DNA from: Volvariella volvacea V23
Taxonomy: Eukaryota > Basidiomycota > Agaricomycetes > Agaricales > Pluteaceae
Assembly (NCBI GenBank): GCA_000349905.1
Contig: KB722741.1
Location: 957,392-1,021,391, forward strand
Reading direction: 5' to 3'
Length of the DNA: 64,000 bases
Below the pieces are notes generated by a model. That model made no database searches and had not been told where the DNA came from. It saw only the letters and a program-made list of their open reading frames with translations. Shown in pieces: positions 1-12,723 of the stretch. A program made the translations under genes and the position numbers. The first letter of the stretch is position 1, and every line of letters starts with the position of its first letter.

Positions 1-1428
1 TTTATGAATATAATTCATCAGGTCCTCAATTCAAGGAAAAGATACCTCAGTGGACGATGACCCACGCGTTTTTCCTCCAAATGGGCGGATTTATGGTAAG
101 AGATGACAAAGGCGATTATAGAGTACTTACACCCAGCCAACTCGACGAACTTATGGGTCCGAATCAAGGATTTATGCTCAAGGTCTCCGAACAAGAGATA
201 GACCACCGGAGCAAAGGAGACAAGATGGCCATGGTGATCGCCATCGGACAGACTTCGTGGTTCCTTATCCAGTGCATCGCTCGTTTCGGTGCGAACCTTA
301 ACGTCACCATGCTCGAGCTGACCGCATTTTCATTTGCCATCTTGAATATGATCACGTGGTTCGTCTGGCTCGACAAACCGCATCACGTCCGCCTGCCAAT
401 ATACTTGGATACGTTAGGGACAAGAATTCCAGGGCCTGATTTCGATCTCGAGGTAAAGCCTCCAGAAGATGAAGGGAGGCCCGAGGCGGGACCTGCAAAA
501 GATGAGGGGCTTCCGAAGAACGCGTCCTCGGACGGGACAGAATCAGGAGTCAAGGAACTGGAGGGCAGGGAGATAGAAATCAAGGAAGTGGAGGTCAACA
601 TCAAAGCCGAAGAGATTACTGAGACACCACCACGGCTCAATGCAAGTTTTTCTTGTTTTTATCCCGTTGAAATTGATGCTGATACCAAATCATCAGCACT
701 CTTCCGAAGCCGCGAATGCAGAACAAGCCCAGTCTCATGGCACAACAAAATGGGGGTTTTACGAGAAAGAGAAGAGGGTAATATCCTACCTTATACACCC
801 ACTTTTGTACGCGGTGGGCCTAGGGAATATCAAAGTCGACAGAAAATCGGTCAAATACAAGCACGGCGGCACTGGAATCGTAGAGAACGTCGGCACGTAT
901 TATACCGCCTGGTTCAAAGTCCGCGACGGGCCAGCCGAAAACGAGGGCGGGAAAGGTAATCCGCCGACGATACCGACTGCGGACAGCTCACCGAACTCCG
1001 AGTCTGAGAAATCGGGCCCAAGTGGCGAGCGTCCCAGAACCCTTGTTGGTATTATTGGTTCCACCATAGCAGCCGTATTCTTCGGAGCAATTCATTGCGT
1101 AGGTTGGGCATCGCTTTTCGAATTCCCAACTAAAGAAGAGCGCTTCTTGTGGACGATTGCCTCCACCTCCATCACCCTCATTCCAATTGCATCCTTTTTC
1201 GCTGCATGCTTACACTGCCTCTATCGACACCTCAGGCACACGTTTAATTGGATGGATCATTTCTACTCCAAAGAGAGGCTTCTCTTCAAGATCGTTTTCT
1301 ACGCTGGTAGTTTACCATTCGTCGCCGCTCGTATCGTATTGATCGTTTTGGCATTTACGACCCTTCGTCATCTCCCGGACTCCGCCTATGACACCATCCG
1401 CTGGGTGTCTATGCTACCCCACATATAA
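1..1428 (+). CDS. Seven-helix fungal membrane protein, 5' truncated (paralogue 1)
   Basis: This is the 3' part of an unnamed basidiomycete membrane protein; its first exon lies before the window. An intron probably ends at base 21, and coding resumes at 22 leading into PQWTMTHAFFLQMGGF. A second intron, about 646-721, is needed to move from the first frame to the frame that carries the C-terminus; its donor (GTTTTT) is weak, so that border is approximate. Hydrophobic helices lie around 215-300, 305-370, 1045-1115, 1145-1215 and 1285-1365. The linker between helices is rich in Glu, Lys and Pro and varies between paralogues. The closest relative is the complete gene at 3656-5296, which shares FPTKEER and DTIRWVSM near the C-terminus. 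The biochemical role is unknown. Confidence 0.75.
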
Positions 1429-3655
1429 GTATATTGAACCTCTAACACGGGATTTCAGCACCGTGATTTCGGTTTCGACCTATGTAAATGGTTTCTATGA
1501 GTTATGTTGGAATTAGCCCACCTTTATCCTTGTATTCACGGTCAATCTTTGGTAAATACACATTTAGTCTCTACCTCAATCACTAGCATTTTGAATTGTT
1601 TGCGTTTGTATACGAGCGACGTGGAATTGGACTAATTGTCTAGTACCTAGTGCTCTGTGAGTTGGGCGCAGAGAGAATCCTTGTTTGGACTTGCTTGTCA
1701 AGAGCTTTCTGCTTGCGCATTTTGAACCGGCAACCGCTAGCCACAGCTTCCTCAATAAGTGGGCTCAAAGTTCGCAGGTCGCAGAGTGGCTGGCGCTTGT
1801 CCCTTAATTTGTAGCCATATATGCCACATACGTTGCAACATCCAGAATCCTCACAAAATTGTGGACCACAGTGCTAATATAACCATTATTTTTTTCGAAA
1901 TGAAATTAAAATAGTCTATAAACACATCTTGGGCCATGAAAGGACGAGCGCCTCAACGGAATAAGGGTATAATTCGCTATATGGCCTCGTTGCCACTTTG
2001 AGGCTTGCCGAGCGTACGCGTGGCAAAGGGGAAGAGACCTTAACTGCGAGCTTGTGACATCTGCACTGTCACCCTGCCGTTCTGCGTCTGCGACCTGCGA
2101 ACTTTGAGCCCCCCTAATGACAACCTCGGTCATAAGTTCGGGAATCGGTCTCCATTGCTACACATGAATCTCATGGGTGCGCTTCAGATATATCGAATCC
2201 ATTATTCCCTTCAAGAATGATTATCAGCAGAACTTAGATGTACAACTCTACTTTTTCTGTAGCCAACCTCGGAAACGGTGAATCGATGAAGACTCCGTGA
2301 CTCGGGGACCACCATCATGTATCGCCACGCCTTCACCACGCCCCATTGTTCTTGGAATCCAGGTCGTCCCTTCGGATCGCCTGGATCTGGCCTTGTATCT
2401 CAATCTGATGAGATATGAATATTCTCGATTGTAAAATAAAGTCGAATGTGATAATATACAAGGGCTATCCTAGGCAAGTTCAGTCGTCGCATCATGGTTA
2501 TGATGTCTGGCTTATCACTGTGGGACTTGTCTTACATTCGTATATGCGATTTTACGTGATTCCCTACACTAGGCACATAACTCCGCATAGTGGGGTCTCA
2601 TGCCCTGTCTTATGTATGTAAGTTTCAATTAATTGAATGGGAACTATGAGTACCTCGATTTCCTGCCAATGCGCCAACCCTTATAGGTTTGTACGTCTCT
2701 CTACGTTCCCTAAAATACAGATACCACCATACCGTCTGACATTACATAAATCTGACGCAGATAAAGGGTTACCGGAGAGTGGCCATTCCAGTCGTTAACA
2801 TTTGAGTAGACTTGGTGAGTATGCTGCACTACAGTGAAGTTATCTCGGGCACCAGTATCTGTCCTGGAAGTTGATTGCAATGCTTGGAAATCCAAATATA
2901 CGGGTGCTCAGGCTCACAGAGTCACTGGAAATCCGTAGATTCCCTGGGTCTTGGATGCACAGCAAACGCCGTTCAATTGCTCTCTAGTTCTTCCGATAAA
3001 TCAGCCCATCTAGAAAGTGTGCTGCGATAGGTGAGATTCCTGACCTTGATGAAAGGCTTTTCGTTACCCTAATCGAGCAAAGGCAGGCCTGATCCTGCGG
3101 CCAAGTCTTGCCAAAAATTGACGCCTCGGGCCTCATTTAGACAACGCACAATCGTTAACGCTGCGGCATCCCTTCCACAAAATGTTGCGTGCGGTATACG
3201 ATTCCAAGCGATGTTGGTAATTACCTACGTTTCTTCTGGACTTTGAGGAAGCTATATTATAGGTACCATCAGCCACATAATGAATTAGCGCCCGGAAATT
3301 ACAGTATGAATTCATCGATTAAAGCAACCCTGCAGCTGCGCGGATGGTGTGCAAAAGGCAGAGATTTAATTACCCACTCTTCCATCAGAACGCGTCACAT
3401 AACTCATGGTGTGCAACGCACAAGAATCAGTTGGTGACCCATTAAGCACCTCATTCTCTCTTCGTGACGATTGACCGGTGATATTCCCGGTACAACACGG
3501 TCAATCCTTCCCTCGATTATGACGGGTTGGTCGTTAGAGTTTCTCATATCGTCGGCACCCTCAAACCTTAACTCAGCAAATGTAGGGCTTACTGAAAATT
3601 AGATTAAGACATATAAGATATATTTGCATTCTTGGAGTACCCTGTGACTCCCACG
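1429..3655. other. Spacer without a supported gene
   Basis: About 2.2 kb between the two seven-helix paralogues. Only short unrelated open frames of 60-82 codons are present and none looks like protein. Bases 1684-1711 resemble bases 5491-5518 downstream of the second paralogue, which suggests that part of the 3' flank was included in the duplication. Confidence 0.5.
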
Positions 3656-5296
3656 ATGCACACCCTCGTTTCCCTATTCCTTCACCTAGCTGGCACCGCC
3701 GCTCTTCCCCTACCTCAATCTCCTGAGTCCACCCTAGCAATCGAAGTGGATCAGAACTTTCGGCGCCCCTTGTTCAACATTGTTTGGAGCGCTATCGTCA
3801 CTATTGCATCGTGCACCTATTCCGCCATTCATCCAAATGTACCCAACCCGGGATCAACTACTAGAGAAGTCTTCCAAGAACGACTTCAACTGACGCTTTA
3901 CGCTGTTTTGGGACCGGATATGATGATATTGTGGGCAGTGATGCAGAGGAAAGCTGCACACGAGATTTTTGAGCATTTCAAGAGTACGCTATCATTTCAT
4001 ATTCCTATAAAGCACTTCCACTCAAGTCCTGTAAGATAGAAAAGAGATACCCCAGTGGACGATGACTCACGCATTTTTCTTGCAAATGGGCGGATTTATG
4101 ATCAATATCAAGGATCGTTACTACCAAGTACTCACGCCCATGATGCTCGAAAACCTCATAAACCCGGTTCAGAAGGAAAATGACGCGAAGGAAGGGGAAC
4201 AACCTGTCGAGAAGATTAATCAGGCGACATTCATGCTCAGAGTCTCGGAGCAAGAGATCAAGCACCGAAGCAAGGGTGATGTGATGGCTATGGTAATTGC
4301 TGTAGCCCAAACATCGTGGTTCCTCATCCAATGCGCTGTTCGTTTCGCTGCACACCTCAACGTCACGATGCTCGAACTGACAGCGCTGGCGTTCGCCATT
4401 CTTAACATGATTACCTGGATAGTCTGGTACAACAAGCCGCACCACGTTCGCCTTCCGATTTATTTGGATTATCAAGGGAAGACGGCAACTGGGCCTGATT
4501 TCGAGCTAAAAGGGTGGGATCTAGGCGAGCACGCTCCAACGGAAAGTCAAACACAGACGCAAGGAGAGGCTTCTGGTCAGCAGGGTACATCGTCACAGGG
4601 AGACGTGAGTTTCTCTTTCGTCGGAAATGATGACGTCAAACGCTCAACATTTAGGCGTCTGTTCAGCCTGCAAAGAAAGGCGCCACGAAGCTAATCTTAA
4701 GAGACACGGGCGTATTGTCGTACCTTATAAATCCGCTAATGGATGCGATTGGACTTGAAGAACCTGAAATCTGCAAGAAAGTGGTTATTTACAGGCCTGC
4801 TGACAGCGAAGAACAGGAATATAAAGTGGAGAACGTCGACACCTACCATACCTCGCAATTTAACAAAGCACTAAAGCCAACTGACGATACTGTCAGACCT
4901 CTCCGATCCCTGGGTGCAATTCTCGGTTCCACTATTGCAGCGATATTCTTTGGAGGGATCCATTGCGTAGGCTGGGCATCTGTCTTTGAATTCCCTACCA
5001 AGGAGGAGCGGCTGCTGTGGACGATCTCATCCACCGCCATTACTCTGATTCCCGCAGCCTCTTTTTTCGCCGTTTGCTTGCATTTTTGCTACAAGCATTT
5101 TGCGGAATCCAACGCGTTTCTCGAGAAATTTAAAAGCCAAGAGGAAAATCTGGTTTATTTCGTCTTCTATGTTGGTAGCATACCATTCATTCTCGCTCGC
5201 TTAGTCATAATTGTGCTGGCATTTACGACCCTCCGTAGTCTCCCGCCATCTGCATTTGATACTATCCGCTGGGTCTCCATGTTTCCGCATATTTAG
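3656..5296 (+). CDS. Seven-helix fungal membrane protein (paralogue 2, complete)
   Basis: Three exons are supported: 3656-3983, 4036-4604 and 4655-5296. The last could instead start at 4667, because both AG sites keep the frame. The predicted protein is about 512 aa. It starts with a signal-peptide-like segment (MHTLVSLFLHLAGTAA), followed by a short luminal or extracellular stretch and about seven hydrophobic helices, for example near residues 35-57, 77-100, 165-190 and 193-220, with three more near the C-terminus. Shared landmarks with the truncated paralogue at 1-1428 are QWTMTHAFFLQMGGF, SEQEI.HRSKGD, HHVRLPIYLD and GSTIAA.FFG.IHCVGW. The second intron has a perfect GTGAGT donor. This multi-copy family is known from Agaricomycete genomes only as hypothetical proteins; transport or sensing is possible, but no motif decides it. 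Confidence 0.82.
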
Positions 5297-5560
5297 TGTA
5301 CTATAGTTACTGTTGCACGCACCTGGTACTTGGCGTACCCTCGTTTTTCAGCTTCGGACGGCCTTTCTTTTGTGCTCGCATACACATTTGGATAGGTTTC
5401 TCGCACTCACCCATTCCTGCGCTTGCGCTCCGGAACAAGTCAAAAAGCACTTGATGTGGAAATGGCTGGCTCGAGCAGGGCTGCATCAACTTTGGCTTTG
5501 TTTGTCAAGAGCTTCCTGATAAGATAACCCCCTGAGCGCGGCCCCACTCACCCCACTATC

Positions 5561-6287
<727 letters not shown>

Positions 6288-6720
6288 TTGTGATGTATTT
6301 TTGTTGAATCGACAGAGGGTCGATCGTAAATGCAGTCGTGTATTCATTCACTGCCCAACTTACGGCCGCAAGCTCTTCTATCACCGGCCACGTCCACCCT
6401 CGCTATTTACTATCAGTACTGCTGCCTTCCTGGCGTCATTCACGAGTGACTCCCTGCCCATTAGCTGCATCAATACGTCATTCTATCGACATGACCACCG
6501 TGACGGCTGAACCAAGCACAAAGCGCACAGTCCCATGATACTACTTTCTCATAGACAAAGAGCTAGTCGAGTCATACCACCCTGGCACCTCGAGCGTTAT
6601 GAGTCAAACTAGTGTCCTCCAGGCTCGCGATGTAGTCAAATCAGTTGTATCAGAAAACTATCCACCCACATCACACTGCATACTATAAAGCGCGCTGAGA
6701 CGACTAACCGGCGATTCATC

Positions 6721-8466
6721 TCATGCCTCGCCTCGCCAGTAATTAGGCTTAACGAACGGCATAGGCGTCAACACGGCCTTTCGCAGCTTGTTCCTAACCT
6801 CGACTTCGACCTCTGTACCCTTTTTGTGGAATCCCGATTGGACGTATCCCATGGCGATGTTCTTGCCTACTGTGGGAGACGGGATGCCTGACGTTACGGT
6901 ACCTGGAGAACGGTCAGAGATAAAACCAGATCTAGGTGAGAGGATGCTACGTACCGATGAGGTCTCCGCCTGACGGAGCAAAGATTTTGGCACCCTCTGC
7001 ATAGCGGGAGTCCGTTAGCTAAGAGTAGAATTGGAGCAAAGAGACAGGGGTCATACGTCGAGCCGGTGCACCATCAACTACTAATCCAATTCTTCGGCGA
7101 GGAGGACCCTCTACTAGGTGTTTCTTCACACCTTCGAACCCGATGAACCCCCCACTCTCCCTACGATCCTTGCCTAGATGGTATATGTCATTCGGGACTC
7201 TGGAAGGCTGAATACTAGCGTGACGTACCAATTACCCAAGTCAGGCCAGCCTCCACTGGCGTTGTATCCTCATCCAGATCATTACCATAAAGACACATTC
7301 CGGCTTCGAGACGAAGGCTGTCTCGTGCTCCCAGGCCCGTTAGCTGTACGGGATTCTTGGAGAGCAGTTTTGCGACTTCAATAGTCTGTGTTGGTGGGAT
7401 GGAGATCTACTGAGAGCATTGAGATCCGTGTTTTATCGTGTAGGAGGAGTTACTAAATGGAGTAGGGGGCACGGAACAACCAGGGTGGGATAGTTCGACT
7501 TACCTCGAAACCGTCTTCGCCTGTGTATCCGCCACGAGCAACGTGGAGATTAAACCCCTCAATTGGGACAAAGGCGGATTTTCCGAATGTGAGTTTGTTG
7601 AGGTCGAAAGAGGTAAGATTCTGCAGATAAGTAGCGGCCTGAGGGCCTATTGAAAGACAAGCTTCAGAACCGGATTGAAGGCGTGGGGTTGTGTTGCTTA
7701 CCTTGAAGAGCGACGAGACCCCAGTTCTCTAACACCTCGTGTTCCACAGGACCTTCCTTTCCACGCTCACTCGAGTTCCACTCCTCCAGCTTCTCCTTGA
7801 ACCAAGCGAGATCCCGATCGCGACGTCCAGCATTTGTAACGACGTAGTAGGCGTGAGAAGCATGCTTGGTGATGATTGTGTCGTCGATAATCCCTCCTTT
7901 TTCATTGAGTATCACAGAAAGTGTTGATGTGTAGGGCTTAAGGGGTGATAAAGAGGATGGTGTCAACCATTCCAAAAATTCTGTTGCGGTCTGGCCTCGG
8001 AAGCTATGATCCGTCCGCTCAACACACAAAATTTAATACACACGACCGAGAGACACAAACTTTGACTGGACCATATGCCCAACGTCGAACAGTCCAACAC
8101 TGTTTCGGACGTGGTTATGGCTTGCGACTGAAGAGGACCATTCGAGGCGTTAACGAAAGGACGTTTGGGCGAAAAATAGTTGGGTGACAATGTTCACCTT
8201 GCCCAACTTCGCCGTACGCCAATGGCATGGAGTATCCAGCAAAAGGTACCATTTTGGCATTATTTTCGAGATGGAAATCGTAGAGACCAGTGCGTCGCAG
8301 CTGATCCGTTTTCAGCACAACGCAGCATCAGGTGTGTCGGGCTTACCTCCCCCGCAGATGCGGCATACGTTCTCGCGCACATCCCTGCGAGCAAGGGGGC
8401 TCTGCATGACCGAAGTCCAGATGTCGAGGTCGACCGCAAAAGCTGCAAGGACCGTAGCAGGGACAT
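6721..8466 (-). CDS. GCV1: Aminomethyltransferase, glycine cleavage T protein
   Basis: This mitochondrial subunit of the glycine cleavage system transfers the methylene group from the aminomethyl-lipoyl H protein to tetrahydrofolate, releasing ammonia. The gene is intron-rich. The first exon (from 8466) encodes an Arg/Ser-rich, acid-free leader, [20 protein letters not shown], fitting a mitochondrial presequence. Next come [20 protein letters not shown] and AGYSMPLAY, typical of the GcvT N-terminus, then [15 protein letters not shown] and the folate-domain segment [19 protein letters not shown] (about 8030-7700). Exons near 7600-7200 encode [10 protein letters not shown] and [20 protein letters not shown]. 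The C-terminal barrel contains [20 protein letters not shown] and ends NYWRGEA. Start codons of this gene and coronin are only about 150 bp apart and divergent, so they share an upstream region. Confidence 0.93.
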
Positions 8467-8614
8467 GGTGGAGAATGAGCTTGACCAGGAATGGCACGGA
8501 GTTCTGGATTAAGCGTGTTATTTTGGTTTGTTTACTCCGGACCCTAACCCTAGAAAGGGGTAGCGCGTTGGCTGCGATTATCAGCTTTCCCAGTTTCCGT
8601 TAACGACCACTGAC
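8467..8614. promoter_or_regulatory. Shared divergent promoter region, GCV1/coronin
   Basis: Only 148 bp separate the start codons of the minus-strand aminomethyltransferase and the plus-strand coronin gene, so both core promoters and both 5' leaders must fit here or overlap the genes. No clear TATA box is present. Bidirectional use is inferred from geometry alone. Confidence 0.45.
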
Positions 8615-10569
8615 ATGTCCCGCTTCGTCCGTCCCTCCAAGTATCGGTGAGCATCGCGCGATGGGCGGCGGCGACGACGCATCTGACGCTCGGATAGACA
8701 TGTCTTTGGCCAGCCGGCTAAGAAGGAGCATAACATTGAGAATGTAAAGGTCACCAATAGCGCTTGGGATACTAACTTTGTGTCTGCTTCGGCGGTGAGT
8801 ACGTGTCATTACATCTGCCTTACGTTTTCTGAACGCAAACCCTCAGAAATACCTCAGTATCAACTGGAACGCGTCCGGAGGCGGGGCCTTCGCTATCGTT
8901 CCTCTGCCCTCACCTTTCCATGGAGTTCCGGGATTCCCTCATAAGCTGCCCGATGGTCTCCCATTGGCTCGCAGTCACACTGCACCAGTCCTTGATACAG
9001 ACTGGTCGCCACATAACGACTCCATCGTTGCTTCCGGAGGTGAAGATGGAAAGGTCATGATCTGGAAGGTCGATGCCGCTGCATTTGAGGGTTGGGGTGC
9101 GGATGGATGGGCGCCTCAGGATTTTGACCCGGTTCTACGACTTGACGCTTCTCCCCGAAAAATTGGACAGGTGTTGTTCCACCCAACAGCCTCCAACGTC
9201 GTTGCCAGCGCGTCGGGAGAGCACACGATCAAGTTGTGGGATCTGGCGAACCCCGAAGAACCCCGCGTGACCCTTGGTCCGCATGGAGACGCCATTCAGA
9301 GTCTCGCTTTCAACTCTACGGGTACCATTTTGGCATCCACCTCCAGGGACAAGAAGCTGCGTCTTTTCGATCCCCGAGTCGGTGGCGATCCTGTCCGTAT
9401 CGGAGATGGTCACTCCGGGATCAAGGGCTCTCGTATAACGTGGTTGGGTGATTTAGATAGAGTTGCCACTACCGGTTTCAGTAGGATGTCAGATCGCCAG
9501 GTTGGGATCTGGGAAACAGGCGGTTTGTCCAACATTAAGACGATCACCGTGGATCAATCTTCTGGTGTTCTCATGCCGTTCTGGAGTGATAACAATATCC
9601 TCTTCTTTGGTATGTAACTCCTTCCGCGACGTTTAGATGATTCGCTGACAATATGGCTATAGCTGGCAAGGGGTTAGTCGGTATCTTCCTTGTTCATTGG
9701 ACCGTCCATTGATTCCACTTTCAGAGACGGAAACATTCGTTACTACGAATACGATGCTGATGCACTTCACGCACTTTCCGAGCACAAGTCCACCGATCCC
9801 CAACGCGGGATGTGCTTCTTGCCCCGCCGCGCGCTCAACGTCAACGAATGCGAAATTGCTCGTGCGTACAAGGTCCACGGAAGCACAATCGAACCTATCG
9901 CCTTTATTGTCCCTCGAAAGGTAAACCCACTACCACTCTTTCGTCCCAATAAACTCACCAATCCCTTCCATCCAGGCCGACTCCTTCCAATCAGACATCT
10001 ACCCACCAGCCCCGTCCTCCGAGCCCTCGCTCTCCGCAGCAGAATTCTTCAACGGCAAAACCGCACCCCGAAACATCGTTGACCTCGCATCCGGAGCTAC
10101 ATTTGCTTCCACTGCTGCTGCTCCACCTCCGCCTGTATCACCGCCTGCCTCTAATCCTGCCCCTGCTCGCTCCTTCAGCGCTTCCTCTGTCACTACTGCT
10201 CCGCCTCCTGCGCCTGCACCCGCGCCCGCACCAGCTCCACCTCCTGTTGCTCAACGTACTCCTTCGCCACCGCCACCTGCCCGTTTAGACTCGCCCATCT
10301 CCAGTCCTCAAGAATCTCGCCCTATTCCTCGTTCACAATCTACTGACGTGAGTTCTCCCATTCAATCCAATACGTACCTACGACTCAATGTGTTGGCCTT
10401 TTAGACCGCCACCGCTGCGTTGAAAGAGGAGAACGCACAGCTGACCGCCGAACTCCGCGAAGCTCGCCAAAAGATCCGAAACTTGGAGCTGCAAGTGGAG
10501 GCTTTGAGGGCTAATGTTAGGAAGGCCGCTCAGGCGTTGTTAGCCGATGCTGATGGCTCGCAATTCTGA
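8615..10569 (+). CDS. CRN1: Coronin, actin-binding WD40 protein
   Basis: Coronin binds F-actin and regulates Arp2/3 and cofilin. Exon 1 starts MSRFVRPSKYR at 8615; a short intron with donor GTGAGC follows, then HVFGQPAKKE and NVKVTNSAWDTNFVSAS, the coronin N-terminal signature. A WD40 propeller runs through about 8850-9900, with HTAPVLDTDWSPHNDSIVAS, DGKVMIW, HTIKLWDL and GISRMSDRQVG-like blades (here FSRMSDRQVGIWE). The next exons give FRDGNIRYYEYD and RRALNVNECEIARAYK, the conserved coronin C-terminal extension. The linker near 10080-10340 is rich in Pro, Ala and Ser. The last exon encodes a short coiled coil with regular leucines (ALKEENAQLTAELREARQKI onward) that would oligomerise the protein. 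The stop codon is at 10567-10569. Confidence 0.93.
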
Positions 10570-11145
10570 TTCCCAACGAGGTTTGAGGGGGTGGGGGTGA
10601 AAGCGAGAAAAACGAGTTGACGAATGGGGGGTGGGAGGATGTTGTAAGGATGTACTCTACCACGAGATGTGTTCTTTTATTTGATTGTTGTTGGTTTGTT
10701 TTTTTATGAGATTGTGAATTTGTTTTTGCTTTCTCTCTTGCTTGCATCTCGTCTGGGAGTGTGTTAGCCTCGATCTATCTCGTTCTTCCCCTGTGTTGCG
10801 GGCTCTGGCACACACATGCAAACAAAATTGTGTGTATACATATATAGACTAGCATCATGACTAGTGCTACATCTCATTCCAAACTCGAGGACTTGCGGCT
10901 CTCTATTTTCATAGCGAGCACGCTTCTTACCAGTCACCGCGAGGGCCAACCTGTTAGTTCCTGCAGTCGCACAAATAAAACCCTCGACACATTACAACAC
11001 TCGGTTAGTCTTGTGGGTGCCAACACTCCACAAGATGTGGACGACCGAGAAGACAAGACGCGTACTTCTCGAGGTGCTCTTTGATGTGGTGTGGCTATTA
11101 CAAGTGTGATTCACCCACATACCAATATCATAGACACATTGGTCG
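10570..11145. other. Spacer downstream of coronin
   Basis: This holds the coronin 3' flank, which is T-rich after 10660, and no supported gene. Confidence 0.4.
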
Positions 11146-12723
11146 TTGCGCCACCCAAGCCTGGAGTCAAATCCCTTTCATTATCCTGATTCGGGAGCTG
11201 TGATCAGGATGGAAAGGCTACCTGGTGGTGCCCGAGATATCATAGACAATTGGGAAACCAGACCGTGCGTGATGTATTTCAGTTTGTTCCCTCTCGCAAC
11301 TATTGAGCAAATGCTTCTACGTCAGGTTATCTTCCCATTATCAGGACACCTTCGCAATCATCAACGGCTTCCAAACTGGAGTACTCGACACAAAGGACGT
11401 AACAGCCTTCTTGTGTTATACTATCAAGCACTTGTATAATCGTTTGATTATTCCTCGTATGGACGCACTCGCATTGAAGATCTGCGAAAAGCCCCCCTTG
11501 CTCTTTTTGATATTGCTAGCTGCATGATGGTGTTCCGGGCGATGCTCAAAACGGGATTTCTGGAGAGTTTGCTTTCAGATATGAACTTGAACAGGCGCTT
11601 GTAGAATATGTATATACTACCATGGTGGTAAACCAAGCAAGGAAGGCCGTAAAATCGGCCGTGATAACGTTGGTGAGTGCATACCCCACAACCCTTGGTA
11701 TTATATTCGGACAAATTCATGATAGTTCCTTCCTCTCGTACTTGCTTTCTCAAAAGGTCTAGCCGAAAGTCTGCGCTTCCCAGAAGAATCTGTTTCCGAC
11801 CACTTCGTACGGTACTTCAGCGGCAATCATCGCTCCCATCAAGGCTATTGAGCATATTTTCCAGAAGCAAATATTTCCTTCACCCCTTCGTACACACCTT
11901 ATCACGTTGCCCTTTCCCATTCAACGAAATGGAATCAGAGGCGCTGGTGCTGAGATTACCTATAATGACATTTGGAGCTATTTCAATGGCACACTCAAGC
12001 CCAAGATTATTGGGAGGTTGCGTGAGAATGAATGTGAAGAAGGGACGAAATGGTTGACTGAACTTGCTTTCAAGTCATTTGATGGAGTTGTGAAGGAGAA
12101 TGAAGCCCCAGGGGCATGCGTACACGCTGGAGCAGTATGATGCTACTTACCTACATAGTCAACTCCAACAGCCGAGCTATCCCGGAGGAGCTGTGTATTA
12201 TATCAGAAGATGCTGAAACCCTCAAACAGATACTTTCTGTCAGTTTCCTGTCACTTACCCCTTCCGTTTTTGCTATGGATAACTGGATTTGTTGCTTATT
12301 CAGGTGCATGAGCCCCCAATTGGGCTGAATGATAACATCCCGTTGGTGCTGGAAACTACGTGGCATTATCAACGCCAAACTTTCGTCTTGTAACTTGGAG
12401 CTTGAACACGAGCCTGCACATCAGCACGATGACCTCCAGACACCCATAATGCTGCCGGGCACTCACTCAGTTATTCTTCCTTGGTACCCACCCCAGATTG
12501 GAGTAAACCTCAAGGCGGAGGACAGCCTACTTGCTGACATTCTCTAGGGCATTGTATCAATTTGATGAGAATTTTGGTGTCAGTGATGGAAAATGAGATC
12601 ATAGGGAATCGTGTCAATGCCAAAGCCGATAACATTGTTTGGCAGGGTGACGAGCTTCTAGGCTTTAGCACTCAGTTCATGCGAAAGCTGAGTCCAGAAA
12701 TACTAAAGAGGATGCATCCATAG
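11146..12723 (+). pseudogene. Decayed gene of unknown family
   Basis: Coding-like segments lie in order on one strand but in shifting frames. They include YPDSGAVIRMERLPGGARDI (about 11190-11260), DTFAIINGFQTGVLDTKDV and HLYNRLIIPRMDALALKICE (11341-11490), LFDIASCMMVFRAMLKTGF (after 11500), YELEQALVEYVYTTMVVNQA (11580-11650), YNDIWSYFNGTLKPKIIGRL (11950-12050), EQYDATYLHSQLQQPSYPGG (after 12125), and DNIVWQGDELLGFSTQFMRK ending at a stop at 12721-12723. Some changes of frame can be explained by introns such as the GTGAGT donor near 11670. The C6 run near 11493, the switch near 11565 and the G run near 12112 have no intron borders and look like small indels. An in-frame stop follows the segment ending at about 12210. 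I do not recognise the family. Sequencing error is an alternative explanation. Confidence 0.45.

Noticed and set aside
10079..10288. Leucine-rich plus-strand frame
   Set aside because: It is an out-of-frame reading of the coronin Pro/Ala linker; composition reflects low-complexity DNA.
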